Shown: one piece after another, positions 44,203 to 53,747 of the stretch
How positions within the stretch are numbered: the stretch's first letter is position 1
Layout of the letters: each line of letters opens with the position of its first letter
From: Rugosibacter sp.
GTDB taxonomy: Bacteria; Pseudomonadota; Gammaproteobacteria; Burkholderiales; Rhodocyclaceae
Assembly: GCA_004322535.1 (NCBI GenBank)
Contig: SCUZ01000103.1
Location: forward strand, 1-64,000
DNA length: 64,000 nucleotides
Direction: 5' to 3'
Program-made: the position numbers and the translations under genes
The notes under the pieces: model-generated
What the model was told of the DNA's origin: nothing
The model's database searches: none
What the model saw: the letters and a program-made list of their open reading frames with translations, nothing else

Positions 44203-45662
44203 AATGGACCGTGGGAATAAAAATCGGAGCCGGATACGTTCTGGCATTGATCGTCCTGTGCATCTTTGGCACAGTCTCATACCGAAACATCACCGAGTTT
44301 ATCTACGCCGCCCAGATGCGGAGTCATACCAACCAGGTGCTTCTGACTCTCCAGGAAACGCTTTCCACCATGCAGGATGCCGAGACCGGGCAACGCGGCT
44401 ACATCATTACCGGGGAGGAGCGGTATCTGGAACCGTATCAGACTGGCACGGCCGTGGTGAATCAAACCATCCAGAATCTCCGCAGGCTGACGGCCGACAA
44501 CCCCAACCAGCAAAGGCGGCTCGACGCCATCGAACCCCTGATCGCCGGCAAGATCAGTGAGCTCAGGCAAACGATCGATTTGCGCAGAAGCAAGGGGTTT
44601 GATGCCACGTTGCAGGTGATTCAGATGGACAAGGGAAAGAAGGTAATGGATGACTTCCGCAAGATAATCGCCGAAATGGGGAACGAAGAGAGACTGCTTT
44701 TGGAGCAGCGCGATGCCAAGGTGCAGGCCAGCAGTGAAATCACGATCTCCATTCTTGTTTACGGCACCGCGTTTGCTTTCGTCGTGTTGACCATGGTCGG
44801 TTTCTTTATCACACGCACCATCACCGGCCAGCTCAGGGAAAGTATCGCCCTGCTATCGTCGTCCTCCGCCGAAATTCTCGCCACCACGACGCAAGTCGCT
44901 TCGAGCGCGGCCGAGGCTGCGGCAGCGGTAAGCGAGACCACGGTCACGGTGGAGGAAGTCAAACAGACCGCGCAGATGGCGAGCCAGAAAGCAAAGTACG
45001 TTTCCGACAGTGCGCAGAAAGCTTCGAACGTCTCCCAGGCCGGGCGCAAGTCGGTCACGGACGCTATCCAGGGAATGCACCACATCCAGGAACAGATGGA
45101 AGCTATCGCCGAGAGCATTGTGCGGCTGGCGGAACAGAGCCAGGCGATTGGCGAGATCATCGCCACGGTCAATGACCTTGCCGAGCAATCGAATGTGCTG
45201 GCGGTGAATGCGGCCATCGAGGCGGCCAAGGCCGGGGAGCAGGGCAAAGGTTTCGCAGTGGTGGCACAAGAAGTGAAGAGCCTCGCCGATCAATCCAAGC
45301 AGGCAACCACCCAAGTACGCGCGATTCTTGGCGACATCCAGAAGGCCACCAGCACAGCGGTGCTGGCCACCGAGCAGGGTAACAAGGCGGTGGAAGCCGG
45401 CGTCAAGCAAACCGGGGAAACGGGCGAATCCATTCGGCTGCTGGCCGAAAGCATCAGTGAAGCGGCGCAAGCCGCCACCCAGATCGCGGCCTCGAGCCAG
45501 CAGCAGATGGCGGGCATGGATCAGGTGGCACTGGCCATGGACAACATCAAGCAGGCCAGCATGCAGAACGTCGCCGGCACCAAACAGGCGGAAGTCGCCG
45601 CCCAGCAACTGCATGATCTGGGGCAACGGCTGAGTTCCCTGATCGGGAGCCGGGCTGGCTGA
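44199..45662 (+). CDS. Methyl-accepting chemotaxis protein with CHASE3 sensor (WspA-like)
   Basis: A 487-residue receptor. TM1 lies about 8-28. A periplasmic CHASE3 domain covers about 30-185 with the marker [20 protein letters not shown]2 is at about 188-208 ([19 protein letters not shown]). There is little HAMP, then a long signalling coiled coil whose hairpin tip is [24 protein letters not shown]. No C-terminal CheR-docking pentapeptide is seen. Its place between two CheW genes and CheA fits WspA, though the CHASE3 sensor indicates its own stimulus. Confidence 0.9.
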   Translation: MKWTVGIKIGAGYVLALIVLCIFGTVSYRNITEFIYAAQMRSHTNQVLLTLQETLSTMQDAETGQRGYIITGEERYLEPYQTGTAVVNQTIQNLRRLTADNPNQQRRLDAIEPLIAGKISELRQTIDLRRSKGFDATLQVIQMDKGKKVMDDFRKIIAEMGNEERLLLEQRDAKVQASSEITISILVYGTAFAFVVLTMVGFFITRTITGQLRESIALLSSSSAEILATTTQVASSAAEAAAAVSETTVTVEEVKQTAQMASQKAKYVSDSAQKASNVSQAGRKSVTDAIQGMHHIQEQMEAIAESIVRLAEQSQAIGEIIATVNDLAEQSNVLAVNAAIEAAKAGEQGKGFAVVAQEVKSLADQSKQATTQVRAILGDIQKATSTAVLATEQGNKAVEAGVKQTGETGESIRLLAESISEAAQAATQIAASSQQQMAGMDQVALAMDNIKQASMQNVAGTKQAEVAAQQLHDLGQRLSSLIGSRAG

Positions 45663-45683
45663 TCCGGAGAGCGGAACGAGAGC

Positions 45684-47999
45684 ATGGCCAAAAAAAACGA
45701 CGCCTTCCTGATAAAGCTCCTCGCGACCTTCCGGGTCGAGGCGGACGAACACCTCAGGGCGCTGTCCACAGGCCTTCTGGCGCTTGAAAAAGCACCGGGG
45801 GATGGGCGGCACGCGGACATTATCGAGAAAATCTTTCGCGTGACGCACAGCCTGAAGGGCGCTGCCCGGGCCGTGAACCTCACGGAGATCGAATCGGTGT
45901 GCCAGGCACTGGAGAGCATATTTGCCGCGCTGAAAGACAACGCTGTTGCCATTTCGCCGACGCTCCTGGATTTGCTGTATCAGTCGGCAGATGCTCTCAG
46001 CGTACTTCTTGCTCCGAATGCGCCGACAAAACCGGCAGTCGCACCGTTGATACGCCGGCTTAACGATGCGCTGAAGGGGCCAGCGCCCATGCGCGAAGAA
46101 GCGTCCCCGGCAATTCCGCGACAGGTGGAGGCTGTGCTGCTTTCCGGCCCCGCATCGCCTGCAGATGCTGACTTGCAGACTGCGCCTGCGGCCCTCGACC
46201 TTCTGTCCGAGACAGTCAGAATATCCACGGCGAAGCTTGACGCGGTGATGCGGCAGACCGAGGAATTGCTTGCGCCGCGGCTGGCGACAGACCAGCGCGC
46301 CAGGGAAGTGCGCGAAACGAGCGCAATGCTCGCGGACTGGAAAAAGCAATGGGCCAGTATCCGACCAACCCTGCGGGCGATGGAGCGCTCAGCGGCACGT
46401 ACCGGCAAGGGAAACGGAACCGCCAAAGAACAGCAGAAATTTGCGTGGCTGTTCGAACATCTGGATGCGGGAAGCCTTTTTGTGAAAACGCTCGAGACCC
46501 GGCTGGCCCGGCTGGGAAAGGCCGCCGAGCACGATCATCGCGCACTGGCCGGAATGGTAGACGGACTTTTGCACGACGTGAAGGAGATGCACCTGTTGCC
46601 GTTTTCTTCGCTGCTCGAAGTCTTTCCGCGATTCGTCCGCGAACTTGCGCGCGATCAAGGCAAGCTCGTGGAGCTGACAATCCATGGCGGCGAACTCAAG
46701 ATCGACCGACGTATTCTCGAAGAGATGAAGGATGCGCTAATGCACATGATCCGCAATTGTATTGACCATGGCATTGAAACGCCGGCAGTACGCGAACAGA
46801 AACAAAAACCCCCGTGCGGCACGATCACGCTCGCGATTGCGCAGAAAGACAGCGGCAAGGCCGAGGTACTCGTCACTGATGACGGCACGGGCATTGACGC
46901 CGGACAGATAAAGGCGGCGGCCCGCAAACTTGGTCTGGTCTCTACCGAAGAGACGGCACAGCTTGGCGAGCACGAGGCGTTGATGCTCGCCTTCCAGTCC
47001 GGCATTTCTACCAGCTCGATCATCACCGACATTTCGGGGCGGGGGCTGGGGCTCGCCATTGTGCGCGAAAAGGTCGAGCAGCTGGGCGGTACCGTTGCGA
47101 TCGAGTCGCATCCTGATGCCGGCACGACTTTCCGGATTGCCCTGCCGCTGACACTGGCCAATTTTCGGGGCGTCCTCGTTGGTGTCGGCGGGCAGTTTTT
47201 CATTATCCCCATGGCCAGCATCGGGCGCGTGGCGCGCCTGGCGGACATGGACATCCGGACCGTGGAAAACCGGGAAACGATTTCCCTCGACGAAAAAGCA
47301 GTCTCTCTGGTGCGGCTTGGCGACGTGCTGGGACTGCCATCGAAAGCGGCGGCGGGAAAATCTGCAGGCGAGATGGCCATCGTGCTCGATTTGGGATCCA
47401 CGCGCATCGCATTCCAGGTGGACGAGGTTATCGGGGAACAGGAGGTACTGGTAAAACCTCTGGGCCCGCAGCTCGCGCGCGTGCGCAATATCGCCGGCGC
47501 GAGCGTACTGGGGACGGGCCAGGTCGTGCCTGTGCTGAACGTTCCCGATCTGATGAAATCGGCCGTGAAGTTTGCGTCGGCGCCACGTGCGGCGGGCATG
47601 CCCGTGCAGCCTGCGGAAACAAGAACGCAGTCCGTGCTGGTAGTGGAGGATTCGATTACCTCGCGTGCGCTGCTCAAGAATATCCTGGAATCGGCGGGTT
47701 ACGCTGTTACCACTGCCGTGGACGGGGTTGACGCTTATACCGTGCTCAAGACTGCGGTGTTCGATCTGGTTGTCTCCGATGTGGAGATGCCGCGCATGGA
47801 CGGATTCGAGCTTACGGCGAAGGTGCGTTCAGACAAGCAGCTTGCGGAGCTGCCGATCGTGCTGGTGACGGCGCTGGAGTCGCACGAGCATCGCGAGCGC
47901 GGGATCGACGTCGGCGCCAATGCCTATATCGTGAAAAGCAGCTTCGACCAGAGCAATTTGCTGGAGGTCATCCGGCGCCTGATCGGAACGATGCCATGA
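45684..47999 (+). CDS. Hybrid CheA histidine kinase with receiver domain (WspE-like)
   Basis: A 771-residue kinase. An Hpt domain is at the N-terminus with the phospho-histidine in RVTHSLKGAARAV (about residue 54). The ATPase domain has LMHMIRNCIDHGIE (N box), VTDDGTGIDAGQI and GRGLGLAIVREKVEQLGG. A CheW-like domain spans about 490-625. A receiver domain ends the protein (SVLVVEDSITSRALL, VVSDVEMPRMDGFEL), with the phospho-accepting aspartate. CheA fused to a C-terminal receiver is the WspE/FrzE layout; no P2 domain is visible. Confidence 0.92.
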   Translation: MAKKNDAFLIKLLATFRVEADEHLRALSTGLLALEKAPGDGRHADIIEKIFRVTHSLKGAARAVNLTEIESVCQALESIFAALKDNAVAISPTLLDLLYQSADALSVLLAPNAPTKPAVAPLIRRLNDALKGPAPMREEASPAIPRQVEAVLLSGPASPADADLQTAPAALDLLSETVRISTAKLDAVMRQTEELLAPRLATDQRAREVRETSAMLADWKKQWASIRPTLRAMERSAARTGKGNGTAKEQQKFAWLFEHLDAGSLFVKTLETRLARLGKAAEHDHRALAGMVDGLLHDVKEMHLLPFSSLLEVFPRFVRELARDQGKLVELTIHGGELKIDRRILEEMKDALMHMIRNCIDHGIETPAVREQKQKPPCGTITLAIAQKDSGKAEVLVTDDGTGIDAGQIKAAARKLGLVSTEETAQLGEHEALMLAFQSGISTSSIITDISGRGLGLAIVREKVEQLGGTVAIESHPDAGTTFRIALPLTLANFRGVLVGVGGQFFIIPMASIGRVARLADMDIRTVENRETISLDEKAVSLVRLGDVLGLPSKAAAGKSAGEMAIVLDLGSTRIAFQVDEVIGEQEVLVKPLGPQLARVRNIAGASVLGTGQVVPVLNVPDLMKSAVKFASAPRAAGMPVQPAETRTQSVLVVEDSITSRALLKNILESAGYAVTTAVDGVDAYTVLKTAVFDLVVSDVEMPRMDGFELTAKVRSDKQLAELPIVLVTALESHEHRERGIDVGANAYIVKSSFDQSNLLEVIRRLIGTMP

Positions 48000-48009
48000 G
48001 GCCCTTCCC

Positions 48010-49071
48010 GTGATCAATGTCCTGATCGTTGAAGATTCGCCGGTGGTGCGTGAATTCCTCATTCACATTCTCAGTGCGGATGCCGGCATCCGGATAGCCG
48101 GCACCGCGCAGGACGGCGAGGAAGCGCTCGACGCCGTGCGCCGCCATCGACCCGATGTGATCACGATGGACATCCATATGCCGAAACTGAACGGGCTGGA
48201 GGCTACGCGCCGGATCATGGAAACGCAGCCGACGCCCATCATCGTTGTCAGCGGCAGCGAGGATCCCCGCGAGGTGGTGACGACATTCGATGCGATGGAG
48301 GCAGGTGCGCTGGCCGTGCTGCGCCGACCAACGGGCATCGGCCATCCGGACCACGAGGCCACGGCCCGCGAACTGGTGCAGACGGTGAAATTGATGTCGG
48401 AGGTAAAGGTGGTGCGACGCTGGCCGAAAACGCGACGTACGGGGCCGGCCCCGCGACCGGTGGAGATGGGACTTGCGCAAGAACCGGCAAAGGTGCGGAT
48501 TGTCGCCATCGGCGCCTCGACCGGCGGTCCGCCGGTGCTGCACACCATTTTCGCGGGACTACCAAAGAATTTTCCGGTACCGCTGCTGGTCGTGCAGCAC
48601 ATGGCGCCCGGTTTTATGCAGGGGTTCGTCGAGTGGCTGGCGGAGTCGTCCGACCGGCCTGTTCATGTCGCCAGGCACGGCGAGTCCGTGCTACCCGGCC
48701 ATGTCTACGTCGCTCCCGATGAATGCCAGATGAAAGTGGTGCACGGAGGAAAGATTGCCTTGACCCAGGATGAACTCGAGAATGGGCTGCGTCCCTCCGT
48801 TTCCTATTTGTTTCGCTCGATCGCCGAGGTCTATGGTTGCAATGCCGTTGCCGGCCTGCTCACCGGCATGGGGCGCGACGGCGCCGAGGAGTTGCGGCAG
48901 CTGAAAGAAAAAGGTGCGGTCACCTTCGTCCAGGACAAGGCCAGCTCCGTGGTCCATGGCATGCCGGGCGAGGCCATAAGACTCGATGCGGCGATGCTGG
49001 TGTTGCCGCCGGAGAAAATCGCTGCAGTGCTGACGAATCTGGTGAACCACCAAAATAAACAAGGAGCGTAA
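48010..49071 (+). CDS. CheB methylesterase (WspF-like)
   Basis: A 353-residue response regulator-methylesterase. The receiver domain has MINVLIVEDSPVVREFL and ITMDIHMPKLNG with the phosphorylatable Asp. The catalytic domain has IVAIGASTGGPPVLH (Ser), VVQHMAPGFMQ (His) and LLTGMGRDGAEEL (Asp). It removes receptor methyl groups and so adapts or silences the pathway; loss of WspF in pseudomonads locks the Wsp system on. It lies 10 bp after cheA. Confidence 0.92.
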   Translation: MINVLIVEDSPVVREFLIHILSADAGIRIAGTAQDGEEALDAVRRHRPDVITMDIHMPKLNGLEATRRIMETQPTPIIVVSGSEDPREVVTTFDAMEAGALAVLRRPTGIGHPDHEATARELVQTVKLMSEVKVVRRWPKTRRTGPAPRPVEMGLAQEPAKVRIVAIGASTGGPPVLHTIFAGLPKNFPVPLLVVQHMAPGFMQGFVEWLAESSDRPVHVARHGESVLPGHVYVAPDECQMKVVHGGKIALTQDELENGLRPSVSYLFRSIAEVYGCNAVAGLLTGMGRDGAEELRQLKEKGAVTFVQDKASSVVHGMPGEAIRLDAAMLVLPPEKIAAVLTNLVNHQNKQGA

Positions 49072-49073
49072 CC

Positions 49074-52000
49074 ATGAAATCCAAAAAGAAGAACGCCATC
49101 GAAATTCTCATCGCCGAGGACAGTCCGACCCAGGCGGAAAAGTTGCAGCACCTGCTCGAGGAATGCGGCTACATGGTCACCACTGCGTCCGATGGCAAGC
49201 AGGCTCTGATATTGGCCCAGCAGCGCAAGCCGGCGCTGGTTATCAGCGACATCGTGATGCCCGAGATGAACGGCTATGAATTGTGCAAGGCGATCAAGTC
49301 CGATGAGGCGTTGAAGGATATCCCGGTCATTCTGGTGACTACCCTGTCCGACGTCATGGACATCATGAGGGGGCTGGAGTGCGGCGCCGACAACTTCATC
49401 CGCAAGCCGTATGAGGAAAAATACCTGCTTGCCCGCGTCAATTACCTGCTTATGAATCAGGAAATGCGCAAGAGCCAGAAGATGCAGATAGGGATGGAAA
49501 TCCATCTCGGCGGACAAAGACATTTCATCACCGCCGAACGGCAGCAGATTGTGGACCTGCTGATCTCGGTCTATGAAGAGGCAGTGCATATCAGCGAGGA
49601 GCTCAAGTTGCGGCAACGCGAGCTGGCCGACTCGAACCGTTCCCTGACCGGCCTCTACCACATCGCGGAAGGACTGAACCGCGCGGTCAGCGAACGCGAG
49701 GTGTGCGAGAAGGCGCTCGAGCATGCGCTTGAGCTGCCAGGGGTACAGGCAGGGTGGATTTCCCTGAAGGAAGGCGAGTCCGGCCTCCGGCTTGCCGCTG
49801 CACTCAACCTGCCGCCGGCATTGCTGACGGCAGGTGCGATGGATGGCTTGTGCGAATGCCGGCGCCGCTTTCTCGCAGGGAATATGGATCATGTCACCAA
49901 CATTCTGGAATGCGAACGACTGCAGTCTGCTGTGGGCGACACGAATGGCTTGCGCTACCACGCCAGCGTGCCGTTGTGGATCGGCGAGCGCATGTTGGGG
50001 ATCCTGAACATGGTGGGCGCGGATCAGGGTCTGTTCAAGGATGAAGAGCTGGAAATGCTTTACGGTGTCGGGCACCAGATAGGTATCGCGCTGGAGCGCG
50101 CCCGGCTGCACGAGGGCCTGGAACAACTGGTGGAGGAGCGCACCGCCGCGCTCACCGCAGAGATTGCCGAACGCAAGCGTGCGGAGCTGGCTGTGCAGCA
50201 AAGCGAAGTGAAATTCAGGGCGCTGTTCGAGAACGCGAACGACGCCATCTTCCTCATGATGGAAGGTGCCATGATTGACTGTAATCCAAAAACGGAACAA
50301 ATGTTTCGATGCCGGCGCGAGGAGATTCTAAGCCTGAAACCACATGAGTTCTCACCACCGTTTCAGCCGGATGGGCGCGATTCGCTGGAGAAAGCACGCG
50401 AGAAGATCGTCGCAGCTTTGTCCGGCGTGCCGCAAGTCTTCGAATGGCAGTACAAGACGTTCGATGGAATACTCGTTGATACCGAGGTAAGCCTCAATCA
50501 CATTGAGGTTGAGGGTAAGAAAATGTTGCAGGCCATCGTTCGGGACATTAGCGTACGCAAGGTGCAGGAGGCCAGGATCGCTCGCCTCAACCGGATTTAT
50601 GCCGTGCTCAGCGGCATCAATACCACTATCGTGCGCGTACACGATCGGCAGCAGCTCTTCGAGGAGGCGTGTCGCATCGTGGTGGAGCACGGCAAGTTCC
50701 TCTTCGCATGGATTGGTACGCTTGATCCGGACACGCAACAGGTCACGCCGGTCGCCAGGGCAGGCCATGATGATGGATACCTGGATCAGATCAACTTGAC
50801 CGCCGTCGCAGATGCTCCTGGAAACTGCCACCTGACAGCGGAAGCGATAACCCAGATGAAACCGGTGATCTGCAACGACGTCGCCACAGACAATCGCATC
50901 AGAAATTGGTGTAACGAAGCGTTAAAACGCGGCTATCGCTCCCTGGTGGTGTTTCCCCTCATTGTGAAAAACCGGCCGGTCGGCGTGTTCGTGCTCTATG
51001 CGCCGGAAACTGGCGTTTTTGATGATGAGGAGATGCGGCTTCTGATCGAGATGGCCGGTGATATTTCATTTGCCCTGGATCATCTCGAAAAAGAGCAGCG
51101 CCTCAACTATCTCGCTTATTTCGATGCCAATACCGGCCTGTCAAACCGCGCGCTGTTTCTGGACCGGGTGACTCAGCACATCGGTGGCGCACACGACGAG
51201 CAAAAGGCGTTTTCCGTGATCATGCTTGACATCGAACGGTTCAGCAGCATCAATGAGACTTTCGGCCGACAGGCCGGGGACAACCTGTTGCGTCAGATTG
51301 CAACGCGACTAAAAGAGATGCTTGATGAAACGTATATTCTGGCCCGGTTTTCGGCCGACAATTTCAGCATCGCCACGCGGGGTGACGGTGAAGGCACAGG
51401 CATCGCCCATGTTCTGGAGAAGATTTTGTCCGGCATACAGAATCAGCCATTCCTGATTGGCGAGCAGGAGCTGCGCGCTTCGGCCAGGGCAGGGATATCG
51501 TCTTATCCTGCCGACGGCGAGGACGTCGAGACCCTATTACACAATGCCGAGGCCGCACTGAAAAAGGCCAAGCTTTCCGGCGACAAGTACCTGTTCTACG
51601 CCCCTGAGTTCAATGCCCGCGTCGCCGAGAAGCTGTCGCTCGAAAACAAGCTGCGCCGGGCCTTGGAACAGAATCAACTGGTGCTGCATTACCAGCCCAA
51701 AGTCGATCTCAAGAGCGGGCAGATTTGCGGGCTTGAAGCGCTGCTACGCTGGAACGATCCCGAGACCGGACTGGTGCCGCCGATGAAATTCATCCCCTTG
51801 CTTGAAGAAACCGGGATGATTCTGGAGGCGGGTCGCTGGGCGTTGACTCAGGCAGTGTCGGATGCCCGTACATGGCAAGCAAAGGGCTTGCGCGCTCCCC
51901 GGATTGCCGTCAATGTTTCGCCGATTCAGCTTCAACAGAAAGATTTTGTCAGCATGGTGGCGAGTGTGATAGGCGGTACCGGGAATGAAACGGTCGAACT

Positions 52001-52409
52001 GGAACTGGAGATTACCGAGAGCCTGATCATGCAAGACATACGAACCAATATCCAGAAACTCAAGGCCATTCGAGAGATGGGTATCGAGGTTGCGATTGAC
52101 GATTTCGGCACCGGTTACTCCTCGCTCAGCTATATCGCCAAGCTACCGGTCAATACCCTGAAGATCGATCGGGCGTTCATCATCAACATGACCAGCAACT
52201 CCGATGACCTGAGCATCGTCTCCACCATCATTTCCCTGGCTCATTCCCTGAATCTGCGGGTAGTTGCGGAGGGCGTCGAAACCAAAGAACAGGCAAATCT
52301 CCTGCGCTTGCTCAAGTGCAACGAGATCCAGGGATTCCTGTTCAGTCTGGGTGTTCCAGCAGAACAGATCGAAACATTTCTGCACGAGAAAAAGTCACTA
52401 CTGGATTGA
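49074..52409 (+). CDS. REC-GAF-PAS-GAF-GGDEF-EAL response regulator
   Basis: An 1111-residue output protein. The receiver is at about 7-125 (EILIAEDSPTQAEKL, ISDIVMPEMNG). A GAF-like domain follows at about 200-340, a PAS domain at about 375-490 (KFRALFENANDAIFLM) and a second GAF at about 510-665. The GGDEF domain is at about 675-830 and the EAL domain at about 850-1100. The GGDEF motif is replaced by SADNF, so cyclase activity is unlikely. The EAL residues all look present: GLEALLRW, NVSPIQL, ELEITES, IDDFGTGYSS, LKIDRAF, AEGVET and EIQGFLFS. It is the apparent target of the CheA kinase, 2 bp after cheB. Confidence 0.9.
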   Translation: MKSKKKNAIEILIAEDSPTQAEKLQHLLEECGYMVTTASDGKQALILAQQRKPALVISDIVMPEMNGYELCKAIKSDEALKDIPVILVTTLSDVMDIMRGLECGADNFIRKPYEEKYLLARVNYLLMNQEMRKSQKMQIGMEIHLGGQRHFITAERQQIVDLLISVYEEAVHISEELKLRQRELADSNRSLTGLYHIAEGLNRAVSEREVCEKALEHALELPGVQAGWISLKEGESGLRLAAALNLPPALLTAGAMDGLCECRRRFLAGNMDHVTNILECERLQSAVGDTNGLRYHASVPLWIGERMLGILNMVGADQGLFKDEELEMLYGVGHQIGIALERARLHEGLEQLVEERTAALTAEIAERKRAELAVQQSEVKFRALFENANDAIFLMMEGAMIDCNPKTEQMFRCRREEILSLKPHEFSPPFQPDGRDSLEKAREKIVAALSGVPQVFEWQYKTFDGILVDTEVSLNHIEVEGKKMLQAIVRDISVRKVQEARIARLNRIYAVLSGINTTIVRVHDRQQLFEEACRIVVEHGKFLFAWIGTLDPDTQQVTPVARAGHDDGYLDQINLTAVADAPGNCHLTAEAITQMKPVICNDVATDNRIRNWCNEALKRGYRSLVVFPLIVKNRPVGVFVLYAPETGVFDDEEMRLLIEMAGDISFALDHLEKEQRLNYLAYFDANTGLSNRALFLDRVTQHIGGAHDEQKAFSVIMLDIERFSSINETFGRQAGDNLLRQIATRLKEMLDETYILARFSADNFSIATRGDGEGTGIAHVLEKILSGIQNQPFLIGEQELRASARAGISSYPADGEDVETLLHNAEAALKKAKLSGDKYLFYAPEFNARVAEKLSLENKLRRALEQNQLVLHYQPKVDLKSGQICGLEALLRWNDPETGLVPPMKFIPLLEETGMILEAGRWALTQAVSDARTWQAKGLRAPRIAVNVSPIQLQQKDFVSMVASVIGGTGNETVELELEITESLIMQDIRTNIQKLKAIREMGIEVAIDDFGTGYSSLSYIAKLPVNTLKIDRAFIINMTSNSDDLSIVSTIISLAHSLNLRVVAEGVETKEQANLLRLLKCNEIQGFLFSLGVPAEQIETFLHEKKSLLD

Positions 52410-52496
52410 ATGGGATCGCGTCAGCCGTCCAGCGTAGAATCGGCAGTTTAGACAGCGGCGAAACTTCGGCGAATCATTCAGCGCGAACAGTCAAGA

Positions 52497-52529
52497 AAAA
52501 AGGCCGACTGCTCCCAGTCGGCCTTTTTG
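52497..52529 (+). terminator. Rho-independent terminator of the chemosensory operon
   Basis: AAGGCCGACTG / CAGTCGGCCTTTTT stem with a short loop, six A before and five T after. It is about 90 bp past the stop of the EAL protein. Confidence 0.9.
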
Positions 52530-52682
52530 GCTATTAGGAGGATCAAACTCCCAATTCGCATTGGGAATCTTTAGGACTCGGCATATATATATATATAAGG
52601 AAAATCCAAATCTTGGCTACCAATAGGCTACTAATTAAGTTACGCGAAATAAAACTGCTTATGGGTTATCACAAGTTATTGA

Positions 52683-52733
52683 TTATTGGTTTGCCCAGTG
52701 CGACTCGAACTCGTAACCAAAGGATTGTGAGAC
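52683..52733 (-). repeat. Diverged copy of the 3' half of tRNA-Ile(CAU)
   Basis: Aligned without gaps to 53744-53794, 37 of 51 positions agree, including GCCCAG, GACT, GAAC and the ACCAA region. The orientation is the same as the tRNA and the copy ends at the CCA. The T-stem no longer pairs, so it is not a functional tRNA. It may be an old attachment-site duplication. Confidence 0.55.
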
Positions 52734-52876
52734 TTGGCTAGAGTTTCTAGTAGATCGGTAGATCAATGGGATGGTCGTAAACCTTTCTACCGTCAGTCTC
52801 ATCCAGCCCTTTGGAAGCTCGCAATATTGCAAGGGGCTGCGTGAATTGTAGAAGTAATTTGGCCCGCTTGTCACAA

Positions 52877-52947
52877 AAACAGTTTTTCGAACACTAAGCA
52901 AGCTTTGAAAGAAATTGACTTATTTCTTTCAAAGAAAAGAACTGTTT
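52877..52947. repeat. Nested inverted repeats
   Basis: A perfect 12-bp stem CTTTGAAAGAAA / TTTCTTTCAAAG with an 8-base loop (52903-52934) lies inside an outer pair AAACAGTT (52877-52884) / AACTGTTT (52940-52947). It is just upstream of the Fic remnant and could be a regulatory site or the end of a lost element. Confidence 0.6.
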
Positions 52948-52988
52948 GAAAACATTCTTAATCCGGGCTCATATCCTTCGTACCGAAT

Positions 52989-53694
52989 CCTTTGCCACCT
53001 CCCATAGCATTCGACATGGCGCTTACGCTGGCGCGGTCAAAAGCAGATGCGGCTCTGCCGGAACTTTCTGGCCTTGACGGGCAATTACCCAATCCACATC
53101 TGCTGATCGATGAAATCGAAGATGGCAATGCCAAGCGTTCCGTCAATGCGGACATCTAAGAAATTCGAAACCATATCCGAGCCTTGGAGCATGGTGTTGC
53201 GCAGTTGCCTGAATTACCTCTGTCACTTCGGCTAGTCAGAGAGATTCATTCCAAACTCATGACGAGCAGGCGTGGGGATAAAGCCACACCAAGACATTCC
53301 GACGCTCGCAAAATTGGATTAGGCCAGCTGGCAGGACGCCGGTGGCAGCCGCTTTCGTTCCACCTCCGGTGCTGAAGATGAACGAATGTCTGGGCGAATG
53401 GGAGAAGTTTCTTCATATGCGGGATGCCATTCCAGATTTGATTCAATGCGCCATGATGCATGCCCAGGTGAGAGGCAAACCCAACGCGCTCGGCTGGATT
53501 GATGATCTCTTCATCAATACCTGCATGACGATAGGGCGAGCAGCAAAAATCTTGGGGGAAACACATCCAACGGCCAAGGCGACGGTAGCTGCTCTGGAGC
53601 GAGCGAAATTCTCCGCGAAATCACCGGACGGCAATGGGGGCGTTTCTATGTCTGTCAGCCAGTCCTTGATGCGCTCGACAAGCCATTCGCGTAG
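52989..53694 (+). pseudogene. Fic-family protein gene, decayed
   Basis: Fragments of one Fic protein appear in order in several frames. The Fic N-terminal domain (PLPPPIAFDMALTLARSKAD, LPNPHLLI) is followed by HGVAQLPELPLSLRLVREIHSKL, then FRRSQNWI and AAAFVPPPVLKMNECLGEWEKFL. The winged-helix end is present (AAKILGETHPTAKATV, REITGRQWGRFYVCQPVLDA). A stop at 53158, at least two frameshifts, and a deletion of about 120 codons remove the HPFxxGNGR active site, so no AMP-transferase can be made. It lies between the tRNA and its partial copy. Confidence 0.82.
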
Positions 53695-53747
53695 CACCTG
53701 GAAAGGACAAAGGGCTACCCCACACATAAGGCAACCCTTTGATTTAT

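Larger units (their letters stand above)
52410..52988. other. Non-coding stretch after the chemosensory operon
   Basis: No gene is supported. It holds a terminator (52497-52529), an AT dinucleotide run (52583-52597), a decayed tRNA-like sequence (52683-52733) and nested inverted repeats (52877-52947). The remainder is AT-rich. Confidence 0.6.

Noticed and set aside
44853-46349. A 498-codon minus-strand frame antisense to the receptor and CheA
   Set aside because: This is a shadow of GC-rich coding sequence on the other strand; no motif is present.
48831-50300. A long minus-strand frame antisense to the cheB and EAL-protein genes
   Set aside because: It lies opposite two well-supported genes and has histidine/glutamine-rich shadow composition with no domain.
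52583-52597. The AT dinucleotide run as a replication origin or promoter
   Set aside because: It is only 15 bases long and has no DnaA boxes or promoter elements beside it.
52683-52733. A second functional tRNA (apparent CAC anticodon)
   Set aside because: The T-stem does not pair and no 5' half with a D-arm can be found, so it is a remnant only.
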